Of a stretch of 64,000 nucleotides of DNA, positions 11,126 through 22,869 are shown piece by piece; within the stretch, counting starts at the first letter, position 1; each line of letters opens with the position of its first letter. The position numbers were made by a program, and so were the translations under genes. The DNA lies in contig CP141135.1 of NCBI GenBank assembly GCA_035236585.1, forward strand, positions 60,790,190 to 60,854,189, written 5' to 3'. The stretch comes from Warburgia ugandensis (Eukaryota > Streptophyta > Magnoliopsida > Canellales > Canellaceae). The notes under the pieces are model-generated. The model had not been told where the DNA came from and made no database searches. It saw only the letters and a list, made by a program, of their open reading frames with translations.

Positions 11126-14100
11126 GAGACCTTATCCCAATTAAGGGTTGGTCACATGAATCTTGTTCCTCAATTCCCCTCTATTACGTGTCATGGCTTC
11201 ATTTAGTCCAAGGTTTTTAAATCTTTTTTCATCACTTCTATCCACATTCTTTTGGGCTTGTCCCTTGCCCTTTTAGAACCTTCAACTTGGATCATCTCAC
11301 TCTTAACTGATGCCCTTTTTTGTCACCATTGGACATGTCCAAACCACCTAAGTCTAATCTCCCTTATCTTGTTAGCTATTGGTTCTACTCCTAAGTTTCC
11401 TCTAATGTTTTTTCATTTCTATTTCTATCCTTTCTTGTCTTGTCACTCACCCCTCTCAACATTTGCATTTTGGTAACGCTCATCTTATGTACATGTTGTT
11501 CCTTAACTGCCTAACAATCCAATCTAGAGAGCATGGCCGGCTTTAAAGCCATCCTATAGAATTTTCCTTTCAATTCAAGTAGCACCGTCCGATCACACAA
11601 AACTCCAAAGGCATATCTCCATTTATTCCAACCCACTTGGATTCTATGACTAACTTCCCTCTCAATCTCTCCATTCTCATGAATTTCGACCCCAAGTATC
11701 GAAAGTGTTCTTTTAGAGAGACCTTGGTTATCAATTTTTACTGGTGATCCACTCCTGCTCCTCTCCTTACTAAAATTACATTCCATATACTTTGTCTTAG
11801 TTCAGCTAATTTTAAATGCTTTAGATTCTAATGCATCCCTTCATAACTCTAACTTTGTATTTACGCTCTCCCTTGTCTTATCAATCAAAACTACATCATT
11901 TGCAAATAACATCCACTATTGCAGATAATTTGTTAACTCATCCATAACCAATATCAAAAGGTACAGGCTCAGTGCCGATACTTGGTGCAATCCTACAGTG
12001 ATAGGAAAATCACTGGTCTCTCCTCTAATATCCCTAACTTCTTCTACCACTCCCTTATACATGTCCTTAATTATATCTATATACCCTCGTGATATCTCTT
12101 GCTCCCCCAACACCCACTATATTAACTCTCTGGAGACCCAATCATAAGCTTTTTCTAAGTCAATAAAGACCATGTCGAGGTCCTTCCTCATCTCCCTATA
12201 TTTCTCTATCAATTATCCAAGTAAGAAAATAGCTTCCATAGTAGAGATCCCAGTCATGAAACCAAACTGGTACTCAGATACACTCGTCTCATGTTTTGGC
12301 CTCTTCTCAATCAATTTTTCAAAAAGTTTGACAGTATGACTCATAAATTTGATCTCTCAATAACTATTGCAACTCTGTATGTCTCCTTTATTCTTATAAA
12401 TTGGTATAATAGAGCTCTTCCTCCATTCATCCAACATTCTCTTCAATTTAACAATCTTGTTTAACAACTTTGTCAACCAAACTACTCCAGTATCTCCCAT
12501 ATACTTCCAAACCTCTATTAGTACATCATCGGGCCCAAGGCCTTTCTTGATTTCATATTTTTCAAGGCCCCTTTCACTTTAATACTCTAATCCTACAGTT
12601 GCACCTATAATGTCCAATGTTATTTGGGTTTACAGTACTCTCAATCCCTATATTCTCAGCGTAATTGTTATTTAGCAATTCTGAAAGTAACTTTCATACA
12701 TTCGTTTGATCTCGTCATCTTTGACTAGTAACCTTTAGTCATAACTTCTAATACACTTAACATGGTCTATGTCCTTACTCTGCTTTTCTTTTACTTTTGT
12801 AAGTTTTAACACATCTTTCTCACCTTCTCTTGATCCTAATCTATTATAAAAATCATCATATGCCTTGAGTTTAGCTTCACTTACTACTCTCTTAGCAAAC
12901 TTTTTAACACTCTTATAGTGCCCAAAGTTTTCTCTAATTTTTTTGCTCTACAATACTTTAAAACACATATGTTTCTCTTTAATAACTTTTTGCACTTTTT
13001 CACTCCTCCACCAAGTTTCTTTAGTTATTGCCTTTTACCTTTAGATATTCCCCTAGACATCTTTTGGCACTTTCTTAATGGACTCAACCATATTAGTCAA
13101 CATGGTGTTTATCTGTTTCATTGTTCCAATTTCCTTCTATCATCAACTTGTTTGTAAATGATGCTATCTTCTCTCCTATTAAGCTCCACCACTTAGTTTT
13201 AGGACACCTATTAAGTTCATTTCCTTTTATCCATATTTTTAATGTAGATATCCATAACCATTAATCTATGTTATGAGGTTAGACTCTCACTGGATATCAC
13301 CTTACAATCCTTACACATTGATCTTTCAGTATACCTAAGTAGAAAAAAGTCTATTTGACTTTTATATGGTCCAATTTTAAAGGTCAGTAAGTGTTCATCC
13401 CTCTTCTTAAAGTATATGTATGCTATAATCAGGTCATATCCTGAAGTGAAATCAAGTATAGCTTCCACCATCTCATTTTTTTCTCCAATGCCATACCCTC
13501 TATGTACCTTATCATAGTTTTCCTTTTCTTTTCCTGAATGATCATTAAAGTCTGCTCCTATAAATATCCCCTCTTTGTTGGAAATTTCTTGCATGAAGAT
13601 ATCTTTCCAAAATTGTCTCTTGATCTTCTAACCCTACTTGTGGTGCGTATGCACTTATGACATTTATGATCTTCTCTCCTAGCACGAGTTTTACTAGTAC
13701 AATTCTATCACTAGTTCTTTTAACGTCTACAACTTTATCTTTAATTCCTTATCTACCACTATCCCTACGCCATATCTATTATTGTTGTTTCCTATATATC
13801 AAGGCTTATACCCATCAATTTCTCTAATTTTAACCCCTTGCCACTTGGTTTTTTAAATATAAGCAATATGGACTTTCCTACATCTCATCATATATATTAA
13901 CTCTAGACTCTTACATGTCAATGTGCCTATACTCCATGTGGCAATATGAATCTTATTGTCTTGACCTAGCCTATTTACCAGTGCACTTCCTGAACAATGG
14001 AGGAATCCATGCATACTTTCCATTGCACCTGGGTTCTAATGCAACGCATCGCTTTTGAGGAACACTCTAGTAGCCCTAGCCTATCTACAATTGCATCTGG

Positions 14101-14259
14101 GATTCGATGCAGCGAGTCACTTATGGGAATGCCCTAGCAGGAGGGAATGTCAAAAATTGATTCATGCATATGGTTTGCCATGGATTTTACTTGTTAGCTG
14201 CCACCTGATGCAAAGCATCCCTCCTTTATCCGGGCTTGGGACCAGCAGCAGCAGAGTTT
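11073..14259 (-). mobile_element. Near full-length RTE-type LINE (LINE A)
   Basis: About 3.19 kb flanked by 11-bp direct repeats ACTTGAGGAAT (11062-11072 and 14260-14270). On the minus strand, the 5' leader contains GGTCCCAAGCCCGG. Next comes the AP-endonuclease start (KIHIATWS-like near 13,980) and its core GADFNDHSG, EAILDFTSGYDL, FKKRDEHLLTFK and KSQIDFFLLRYTERS (13,271-13,594). Then reverse-transcriptase pieces (GYIDIIKDMYKGV, ILVMDELTNYL at 11,916-12,113) and the C-terminal [15 protein letters not shown] block near 11,600. The 3' end is a (GAT)n tail. Stops in every domain show that it is inactive. It is inserted in the Gypsy gag frame, which resumes after 14,260. Confidence 0.85.
11075..11125 (+). 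repeat. (ATC)17 LINE 3' tail
   Basis: Seventeen perfect ATC units. On the minus strand this is the short tandem tail that closes the RTE LINE. The same tail closes LINE B and, much reduced, LINE C. Confidence 0.9.
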
Positions 14260-14347
14260 ACTTGAGGAATATATGTCATAGAAAAACAAGAGGATGCACA
14301 ACACAACTAGCCTACGAATGGTTTAGTTGATGATGGGGTTGGGGGGG

Positions 14348-16110
14348 ATGATAAACAGGCTGATGCACAATGAGTTTTATAGATGAGGAAAGGAGTTTTG
14401 AGGTAGTGAAGAGACTTGTACAGGCCACCAAGTACTGTCCCCTGATTCACTGTAATGAACCAAAACACTCCCAAGTGTTTGCAAGGAATTTCTCGTTACG
14501 GAGGTGTTTAGCTGGAGAAACACACTACGTGTGGGCACGTACACGGGCATTTCATAACTATTGGTAGGTTGATGGATGCAATTTAAGTTTAAGATAGAAA
14601 CTCTAGCTGACATAAGCTTTTCCAATGCAAGTTAACACTTGTGCAAGAGCTGCTACATGACTGCTTTCTAGCAGTTTTGATATGCAAGCCTCACCACTTT
14701 CCAGTATATTCCTCTTGTCCTTGCTGCAAAACCCCATTTATACCTGAAAGAGAAAAATCTGCAAATGATCATTTCTGCTAGTTACCAGCCACTATTTCTA
14801 TATAATTTGTAGGAGAAAACCTTAGAAAGAATAAGGTACTGCAAAGGAGAAAGATGTCCAGAATCTGCAAAGGAGAAAAATGGAAGATAAAGAGGGTTCC
14901 AGAGAAATGTGAAGGAAAAAAAATAGGATTCTTTCCTGATTCAGAGAAATTAGTGTGTGGATGAGTAACTGACCTACTTTGAGCTTATGCATGTATTTCT
15001 GCAAATAGGTTTCTAAAAGGGACTTCAGAATTGGGCTTCCGGAAGTGATTTTGAATTTATTCTTGGAAAGGATTTCTGTATGCAATTCTCAACTGAGTTT
15101 CCTGCAACATATTCTCAAATGGATTTCTAAGACAGGTTTTGGAAATGGTGTTGGAGAGGATGATAAACTGGCTGATGCACAATGAGCTTTCTTGGATGAG
15201 GTAAGGAGTTTTGAGGTTGTGAAGAGACTTGTACATACTACCCAGTTATGCTCCGCAGGTTCACTATAATGGACCAAAACACTTTCAAGTGTTTACTTGT
15301 AACTTCTCGTCACTGAGCTGTTCAGCTGGAGAAACACACTAAGTGTGGGCACGTTCATGGACATTTTGCTAGTGTAGGTAGGCTGCTAGACTTGATTAAG
15401 TTTAAGATAGCAGCTTATACTAGCTTACGTAAGCTTTTCCAATGGTAGCTAACACTTGTGCAGGAGTTGCTACATGACTGCTTTCTAGATTTTTTAACAT
15501 GCAAGCCTGACTGCTTTCCAGCAGATTTCTCCTGCCCTTGCTGCAAAACCGCCATTACTACAGAATTGAAAGAGAAAAGACTGCAAATGATCATTTCCGC
15601 AGGTTAGCAGCCACTATTTCTGTAAATCTGTAAGAGAAAACCTTACAAAGAATAAGGTACTGCAAAGGAGAAAGGTGACAAGAAAGTTCTGCATCCTGAA
15701 GCAAAGATGGGAGAGAGAGGGTTCAGAAAATTTTGAAGAAGAGGAAAAAGTAGAATTCTTTCCTGATTTTGGGAATCTAGTGTGGATGAGTAACTGACCT
15801 ACTTCCTTTGAGCTTATGCAGGTATTTCAATAAAGGCATGTATTTTTGCACTTAGCTTCTACAGGAAGTTCATAAATGGGTTGCTAAAACTGATTTAGGA
15901 ATGTATTCTTCTGGATTTTCAGCATACAATTCTGATGTTTCTACATGTATTTTGGAAAGGGTTTCTGTATGGACTTCAGAAATGGGCACCTGGAAGTGAT
16001 TTCTACATGTATTCTTGAAAAATGATTTCCATGTGCAATTATTAATTGATTTACCCGCAATGTCTTCTCAAATGGATTCCTACAATGAGTTTTTGGAATG
16101 GATTTCTAAA
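14348..16110 (+). repeat. Tandem duplication, unit about 0.8 kb
   Basis: The block starting gatgataaac-ggctgatgca at 14,349 recurs at about 15,160, and landmarks such as agaataaggtactgcaaagg recur at a spacing near 820 bp (14,829 and 15,651). The second unit has an extra internal duplication around 15,940-16,060. It sits between the Gypsy gag and protease remnants. No coding motif was seen. Target-site repeats or TG...CA ends were not found, so I do not call it a separate LTR element. Confidence 0.7.
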
Positions 16111-17566
16111 TTAAGTCTTGTATTGTTCTAGAAATCTCTCAACAGACCTTGATTTCCAAAAATGGAGTATGAAGAGATTGATGTAAAGTGAACAGCGGTT
16201 GCAAAGTGAATGTTGTAGCTAAAGTCACGGTATTATAAGCTTGGACTGCATACAACAACCCGCTGAACACTATATTTTGCTGCTTGGATACAAAATGGGC
16301 ATAAATGGAGAATCAGCCAACAATTTAAGGTCTCTTCTCCATTGGAAATGTATACTTTACTGAGTCATTATTTGATGCTTTTCATATGGATATCACTCAT
16401 TTAATGTTGGGACACCCTTGACAACATGAAAATGATGACACTTATAAGAGTAGGGACAATATTTCAGTATTTTATGAATGGGAAAAGATTGTCCTCACTC
16501 CTATTGGAATCAATGATCAACCAAAAACTTCTCAAATGGAGGGGCATGTACTTGTTCTGTTGAAATTCATAAAAGAGGTGAAGGATACAAGGGAATTATA
16601 TTTCTTGGTTGTCAAAGGCTAAGTACCAGAAGGTTTACACTCCCTATTTGAAGAGTTTACATGAATATTTCCAAATGAATTGCAGGGTGGGTTGCCACCA
16701 ATGACAGATATACATCACACAACAGATTCAGTTTTGGGTGCTGGTTTACCAAATCTTGCCCATTACAGGATGAGTACTAAGGAGCATGACATCTTGATAA
16801 ATGGTGCTAGTTTTTGCTGAAATTCATTTTTGTACCGGATACCATAATATGAGAATACAACTAGGGGTTGATGGAAAACTGAAGAAAGCTTGACCCCATT
16901 TCTTACAGTTATGAATGTTAGTGTTGTCAATATGTAAGATCATACTATTTATACAGGCACGAAGAGTCTGTATGGGAGGTCAGTCATGCATTTTGGTCTT
17001 ATCAACACCGCTGGTGTTTCATGCTTCTTATGAACCATGCCTTAGCGCCACTCATTGGAAAGTGCATAATTGTATATTTTGATGACACACCCATTACAGC
17101 CAATGTGAGTCCTATCATGAGCAACATCTTCATGCTACTTGACAATCTTGCAGAAAGATAAGTTATATGTTAATTTGAAGAAATGCAGCTTTGACAATGA
17201 GGTAGCCAGTGTTCTTGGGGCATGTAGCCAGTGATGGGGGTTCAAAAATTGACAAGGAAAACGTACAAGCAATTAGGGATTGGCCTACACTAAGGAATGT
17301 GTGGTGTTGCCATCTTTTACAGGTGTTTTGTTTAAAATTTCAACAGCGTAGTCAGTCCCGTGACAGAATTTCTGAAAGGCAAATTTGAATAGACTCTTGA
17401 GGCTAACAACAGCTTCAATTTGACTAAGGACAGACTCAACTTCATGATTATTCCTGCTAGTTCCAATCCAAGTGTGGAGTATGACACCTCCGGCCTTGAT
17501 ATTGGAGCAGTTTCCATCCCAAGAAGGCCAACTGACTAACAGCTTTCTATAATAAGAAGCTTAGTG

Positions 17567-17606
<40 letters not shown>

Positions 17607-18252
17607 AGACCTTATCCCAATTAGGGGTCGGCCACATGAATCTTATTCCTCCATTCCACTATATTAAATACCATGGTTTCATTTAGTCCCAAAGTTTTTA
17701 AATCTTTCCTCACCACTTCTATCCACGTTCTTTTGGGCCTTCCCCTTGTCCTTTTAGAACCTTCAACTTGTATTGCCTCACTCCTTCTAACTGGTGCCGT
17801 TGGTGGCCTCCTTTGAACATGTCCAAACCATCTAAGTCTAATCTCCCTCATCTTGTTACCTATTGGTGCTATCCCTAAATTTCCTCTAATATTTTCATTT
17901 CTAATTCTATCCTTTATTGTCTTACCACTTATCCATCTCAACATCCTCATTTCTGCAACACTCAGCCTATGAGTATGATGTTCCTTAACTGCCCAACACT
18001 CTGATCCATAGAGCATGGCCGGCCTAATAGCCATCCTATAGAATTTTCCCTTTAGTTTGAGTGGCACCCGCCGATCACATAAAACACCCGATGCACATCT
18101 CCATTTGTTCCAACCTGCTTGGATTCTCTGGGTAACCTCCCTCTCAATCTCTCCACTCTCATGGATCAATGATCCTAAGTATCGGAAGTGGTCTCTCATA
18201 GGGACCTCTTGGTTATCAATCTTGACTGGTGCTCCACTCCTACTCTCCTTAT
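17567..18252 (-). mobile_element. 5'-truncated RTE LINE (LINE B)
   Basis: A 192-codon open frame (17,621-18,199, minus) is the best-kept LINE protein here: FRYLGSLIHESGEIEREV, GWNKWRCASGVLCDRRVP, FYRMAIRPAMLYGSECWAVK, EMRMLRWISG, RWFGHVQRRP and RGRPKRTWIEVVRKDL. This is the C-terminal domain of plant RTE reverse transcriptases. The element ends in (ATC)13 at 17567-17605 on the plus strand. It cuts the Gypsy RNase H between EKLSD-like and VQALK codons. No clear target-site duplication was seen. The open frame suggests it is younger than LINE A. Confidence 0.85.
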
Positions 18253-19726
18253 GTGCAGGTGCATGTAACAGTACAAGCTCTCAAATCTAGGATACATAAT
18301 TTGGTGCAAAGAGAGTTTATTCGCCATACCAATCATCAGGCTCTAAACATTTACTAATAGTGCCACAAACTCTATCAGGATTCATGCCGAGTGAATTGCC
18401 TTTTTTCAGGAATTTATGCTCCTAAAGCAGAAATCAAGTGAACAGAACAAGGTAGTTGAAGCCTTAAATAGAAGGGTAGCACCAAAGTCACCAGATTAGA
18501 TTGTCTAAAAAAGCTCCGCACCACAGATGAAAACATTTAGAAAATAGGGTAAGAATGCAAATTAAGCAAGCCAAACAACTTCTTGATCCAAGACGGCATT
18601 TTTTTCTTGGGAGCTCACCTTTGTCTTCCGAAGAGTTCTCTCAAGGAGCTGATCCTCAAAGAACTTCACTGTGGGAGCTTGGATAGTCAATTGGGGCATG
18701 ACAAGATGGTTGAAATGGTGGAGAAGTGCTACTATTAAACACACATGAAACAAGATGACAGCAAATGTCTACCGCAGTATTCCAAATGTCAAACTTCAAA
18801 AAGGCATGCACAAAACACAGGGTTGTATATGCTAGTACCTGTTCGAGCTAGTCCTTAGGAAGACTTATCTATGGATTTTGTATTAATACTTTTCACACAC
18901 AGATATAGTGATTTTATGTTAGTTGTGATTGATCAATTTTGAAGATGGCCCATTTTGTTTCTTCCCAAAAGACTAGATGCCACGTCTGTTGCCATTTTCT
19001 TAAAGTGGTTCCTTTGCATCAGGTTCAGAAGTTTATCACTTCCATTGTGACTCTAAGTCCTTGAGTTACTTCTGGTGCACTTTGCAGTGCAAATTATTTC
19101 AAACTTTAGTTTCACAGCACTTTCAATCCAAAAAACTATAGGCAGACCTCTGTTAGTGGCAATTTTCAGAACATGTTCTGTGGTCTCTCTAGTAATTAAC
19201 CAATGCAGTGGGATGTGATTTGGAACAAGTAGAATTTGCCTACAACAAGAAGAAAATGTAGACAGGCAAGACTCCCTTTGAAATTATTTATGAGAGGACA
19301 CTCAAACATACTCTGGATTTGGTTCAACTTTCCGAGAATCATGGTTTAATATTGCAGCTAAGCATTTTTTCTGCACACTTAATTCAGTCCATGATGAAGT
19401 GAAGCAGCATGGGGAACCAAATAATGGTAAGGAGAAAGCAGCAGCTGACCAACATCAGTGAAGTATTTCAGGATGTAGACTAGGTACTGGTGTTTCTCTG
19501 TAAGGGACAATTGACTAATAGTACCTATGAGATGTTGAAGCCAAGGAAGATAGGCCTCACACACCATTCTTAGGGAGATTAACTAGAATGCTTATGTCAT
19601 TGATAGTCCTCACTTTTTGGGCATCTAGAAGACTTTTAATGTTGTTGATATTTTTCAGTACCACCCACTAGAGAGTAGAGACTCCTCTAGTGAACTCAAG
19701 GTCAAGTTTTCTTCAGTTGAGGGGAC

Positions 19727-20030
19727 TGATATAGCACCACACGCCCAGACCTATATAAACAAATTAGATCAATCCAAAGCTAAGGACCAAAAGTAAAGAG
19801 AAATGCAACTAAGAATCCTTTTTAACTAGGTTTTTCCTTAAATTTAAGGACAGGTGTTTTGTTCTTTTGCTTATGTTCAATGTTAAGTAGCAAAAGTAGG
19901 GTTTAATGTGACATTATAGAATTCTACAGAAAGAAGCATCCACTCAGGATCTAGGATTTCTTCGTGTACTCTTTTTATATTTCAAATAGTAATTGGAGTC
20001 TTGCTGCGTTACAAAATTTCATATACAAGG
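19727..20030 (+). repeat. Gypsy 3' LTR
   Basis: Begins TGATATAGCACCACACG immediately after the purine run ttgaggggac (19717-19726), the expected polypurine tract. It ends near the gctgcgtta string around 20,005-20,030. It shares ordered blocks with 9,545-9,860. The right border is approximate. Confidence 0.55.
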
Positions 20031-21185
20031 ACTTTTACAAAAGTTAGGCTTGTTGGACCAGCATCACTAGTGCTTGACTTTGTATTTATTGATTAAATGA
20101 TAACATCAATGACCTTTCTATGCGGATCTAGCAAGCTAAAACATAAATAATAACCATTCGCATTGGGTAAACAGGTTATGAATCTTATTTTCTTCTGCTT
20201 TTTGGTCAAATCTAAGACTTCACATTCCTATCAAAGTAACCACAATTTTCTTGCTATTGTGTCCTAGTCTTACTCGTGGATCTTCCCTTATTGTCAATAA
20301 GAAATTTAAGTTTCTAGAGAAAGGAAATGTTATTTTAGCTATGCGGGGCTAAAGAATCATCCTTCCTAAATGGATGTGACCTTCATCTTAAAGTCTGTCT
20401 CTAGAGGCAAGAAATGTTAGAATATGTAGTTTGCCTAGTTAGTTTGTGAACGAAAGAGAAAAAGAAAGGTGTAAAATGAATAGTCAGAATTGTCCAAGAA
20501 TCTTAACTGAATGTAATGCTACGATAATAGTGGGAATCAATAACCATAGTTAAATCACAATTTGTAAAATTAAAAGGAATGGAATTATGTACAAATTACA
20601 TGTTATTTAGAGCATTCCCCCTAAAGCTAAGAATTCTAGTTGGAATGTATTTAGCTTGTAAACAAGTAGCCAAGATGATCTCCCATATGGAATCTTTTCT
20701 ATGCTTAATAACTTTAGATTCATCGCTATGTCTTAATTCATTGGAAACTCCATGAAAATGTATAATAAAAGTGAATTCATTGATCACTCCATCTACATCA
20801 ATTAAAAATTATATGAAAGTTTTATTCCTTCCATTCTCATTTATGAATTGATTAAAGAATATATTATTAGCAGAGTTCAAGGAAGAAAAAGGATTTGTTT
20901 CCCACCTTCCTTCTTTTGTCATTTTCCCCCTATATCAGTACCTCAATAAAGATGAAATGATCTCGAATAATGAAATTTTTTGCTATGCTTAATAAATTTA
21001 GATTCACTTTTGTCTGTCTTAATTCTGTGCTTCATCCAGGTAAGCTTCTCTTTGCAAACTTGCAAACATATATCCTGATTGGAACTTCTCTTTAGTTAAG
21101 CAACCAATATGTGCTTAATTCTGTGTTATGAACTAGATTTTCTGTTATAACTTATAATAATTGATGTTTGTCAGCATGGCACAGT
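20031..21185. other. PLD intron sequence, nothing recognised
   Basis: AT-rich sequence between the Gypsy 3' LTR and a Copia fragment. Small open frames lack family motifs. Confidence 0.4.
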
Positions 21186-21189
21186 CACA

Positions 21190-21480
21190 TTAGATTTTTA
21201 ACTTGGACAACTAGTCATCTCAACAAAGTTGCAAGTACTAGAAGCTCACAAACCCTATAAACTATGGAGCAGAACATGGCTCGTAAGATCTAGCAATCGG
21301 CACATGCTTGAACTTATACATGTCCCTGGGTTACCCCTAACAAGAGTGCAAAGTTTTATTTATTATCAGTACTGCCCTGGTCCAATCTGCATCAGTAAAA
21401 GCTTCTACCTTGACACATCCATTATTGGGAAATCGTGTTCCTCTATCTGGAGTTGATTCAAATACTTCAAAATTATATGC
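21190..21480 (-). mobile_element. Ty1/Copia RNase H fragment
   Basis: Minus-strand reading gives STPDRGTRFPNNGCVKVEAF followed by TDADWTRAV (TDADW at 21380-21400), the start of the Copia RNase H domain. The downstream KKQ and ARSSAEAE boxes are barely visible. It lies just downstream of a PLD exon within the 13-kb intron. Confidence 0.6.
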
Positions 21481-21517
21481 AGCTACAGGATGTCTTGTGT
21501 ATGTATATGTGTCTGTG

Positions 21518-21535
21518 CACACACACACACACACA
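21518..21535 (+). repeat. (CA)9 microsatellite
   Basis: Nine perfect CA units, seven in the second copy (57654-57667). Useful as a length marker between the two copies. Confidence 0.9.
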
Positions 21536-21833
21536 TAGTTTAAGTAAAATAGAAAGGAGGCACTTCTTGTTAGTTCATAAATAGGATTTTGTTACTATAA
21601 TGTTGGCAAGATGATGAGTAGTCTCCAGAGAAAATGCAAAATGATATTCTACATAAATGAAAGACTTTCTTCTTATTCCAGGGATTGAAGTATCAACTTT
21701 CAGTAATATAAATGAAATTGTCATATTCTCGCCTCGGTAAAATATGTTAAGTAATAAATAAAGCAGTAGCTACAAGGAAAATGTATGACTACCCAATGTT
21801 GCTCTTCAGAAAAAAAGAAAAGAAAAAGCATAC

Positions 21834-21988
21834 CGAACTGCTGGTTTCACTAGGACTTGTTGATTCAGATCCTTCACTCTTTCCTAGACAGTAAAAATTC
21901 AAATAATCTTCTGGATGGATATTACTCGACAAGCCAGCTTTCTCAAGGGCCTGACCAACAATAGTATACATCATATGCATTGTTTGCC
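21834..21988 (-). CDS. PLD: PLD exon: QTMHMMY to NFYCLGK
   Basis: Acceptor TGTCACAG, donor TTCG|GTATGC, 155 bp. It encodes GQTMHMMYTIVGQAL and HPEDYLNFYCLGKSEGSE, then a serine-rich tail. It begins two bases into a codon, so joining it directly to the exon ending at 27195 keeps the frame even though an intervening family exon was not found. Confidence 0.85.
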
Positions 21989-22490
21989 CTGTGACACCAC
22001 ACAACAAGTCAAGCGTTGCATTGGACTAGATTTCAAAGTCCACAGATGATGAGTTTGAAAGATAAATTATGTTAAATATCTATAGGGCAACAAGATTTAC
22101 TGTTGAAGTATGAAAGAAGCAGTGATTTTTCATTTTTTTCTGATGGGAAGGAAGCAGTGATTAGATATTTTAAATTAATCAAGTTCATTTAACACCATAG
22201 ACTGATCTTGCATATGACCAGGGCCAATTCTATAAGTGGCAAAAGTTTCCGTCATGTTAACTGGTGAGCAGGTTTACTTAGACCAAGCTTCAGAGTCTTA
22301 TGACTCTTATGATCTTAGCACTCACAAGAAAGGTCTTCAAAGTATGTAGCAATAACAAGACAACACATGAGACTACCATGGAGATTGTTCAAAAACTATA
22401 GGATATTTCTTTCTAGAGGACACTAAGATCTATGCAAGCTGAGTTCAGGTGAACTGGTTCTTGCCATTAACTGCCTTTTTTCCTTCTACT

Positions 22491-22666
22491 AAAAGGGCAG
22501 CCCCGGTGCACGAAGCTCCCACCTATGCGGGGTCTGGGGAAGGGGCAGACCACAAGGGCCTAAAGTACGCAGCCTTACCTTGCATTTTGCAAGAGGCTGT
22601 TTCTACGCCTTGAACCCGTGACCTCAAGGTCACACGATGACAACTTTTACCGTTGCACCAAGGCTC
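22491..22666 (+). mobile_element. Au SINE with 17-bp TSD
   Basis: A full-length copy with CCCCGGTGCACGAAGCTCCC, GCGGGGTCTGGGGAAGGGGC, the GACCACAAGGGCCTA centre, and GAACCCGTGACCTCAAGGTC near the 3' end. It is flanked by exact direct repeats ccttttttccttctact (22474-22490 and 22667-22683), although the final cc may belong to the element. It is in the 5.2-kb PLD intron, antisense to the gene. Confidence 0.9.
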
Positions 22667-22869
22667 CCTTTTTTCCTTCTACTGTTGATGACAAATCTGG
22701 TGAAGAGGATGATATTTGGGTGTGTGTGGGTGTACACACACACACACAAGCAAACACCTCTATTTACAATTAGGAAACAGCAGTGAACTTGTCAGCATAG
22801 AGATACATTACATAATACACTAGTAAAAAATCTTAACAATACCTCTCAAATTGATGCGGATCAGAAAGC

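Larger units (their letters stand above)
9880..19726 (+). mobile_element. Ty3/Gypsy retrotransposon relic in PLD intron
   Basis: A composite coding relic on the plus strand, opposite to the PLD gene. Gag-like frames lie at 9,901-10,683. A degenerate zinc knuckle (CFVYGEKGH, only one Cys left) is at about 11,009. A protease/linker region near 16,370-16,800 reads MDITHLMLGHPWQ and later NLAHYRMSTKEHDIL. The reverse-transcriptase box IVYFDD is at 17,070-17,086. RNase H (NFNSVVSPVTEFLKGKFE, YDTSGLDIGAVS) is at 17,330-17,520 and continues as VQALKSRIHNLVQREFIRHT near 18,265-18,330. Integrase runs from about 18,830 (LSMDFVL, VVIDQF-KMAHF) to FAYNKKM near 19,260 and a C-terminal NAYVIDSPHF...FNVVDIFQYHP near 19,590-19,670. 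Gene order fits Gypsy. Many stops and a missing central RT make it inactive. Two RTE LINEs interrupt it. Confidence 0.8.

Noticed and set aside
14370..14625. Opposed frames of 65 and 82 codons that recur in the second copy
   Set aside because: They lie in the non-coding tandem repeat unit; recurrence only reflects the duplication.
17332..17517. Minus-strand 61-codon frame conserved in both copies
   Set aside because: It is the antisense shadow of the Gypsy RNase H remnant.
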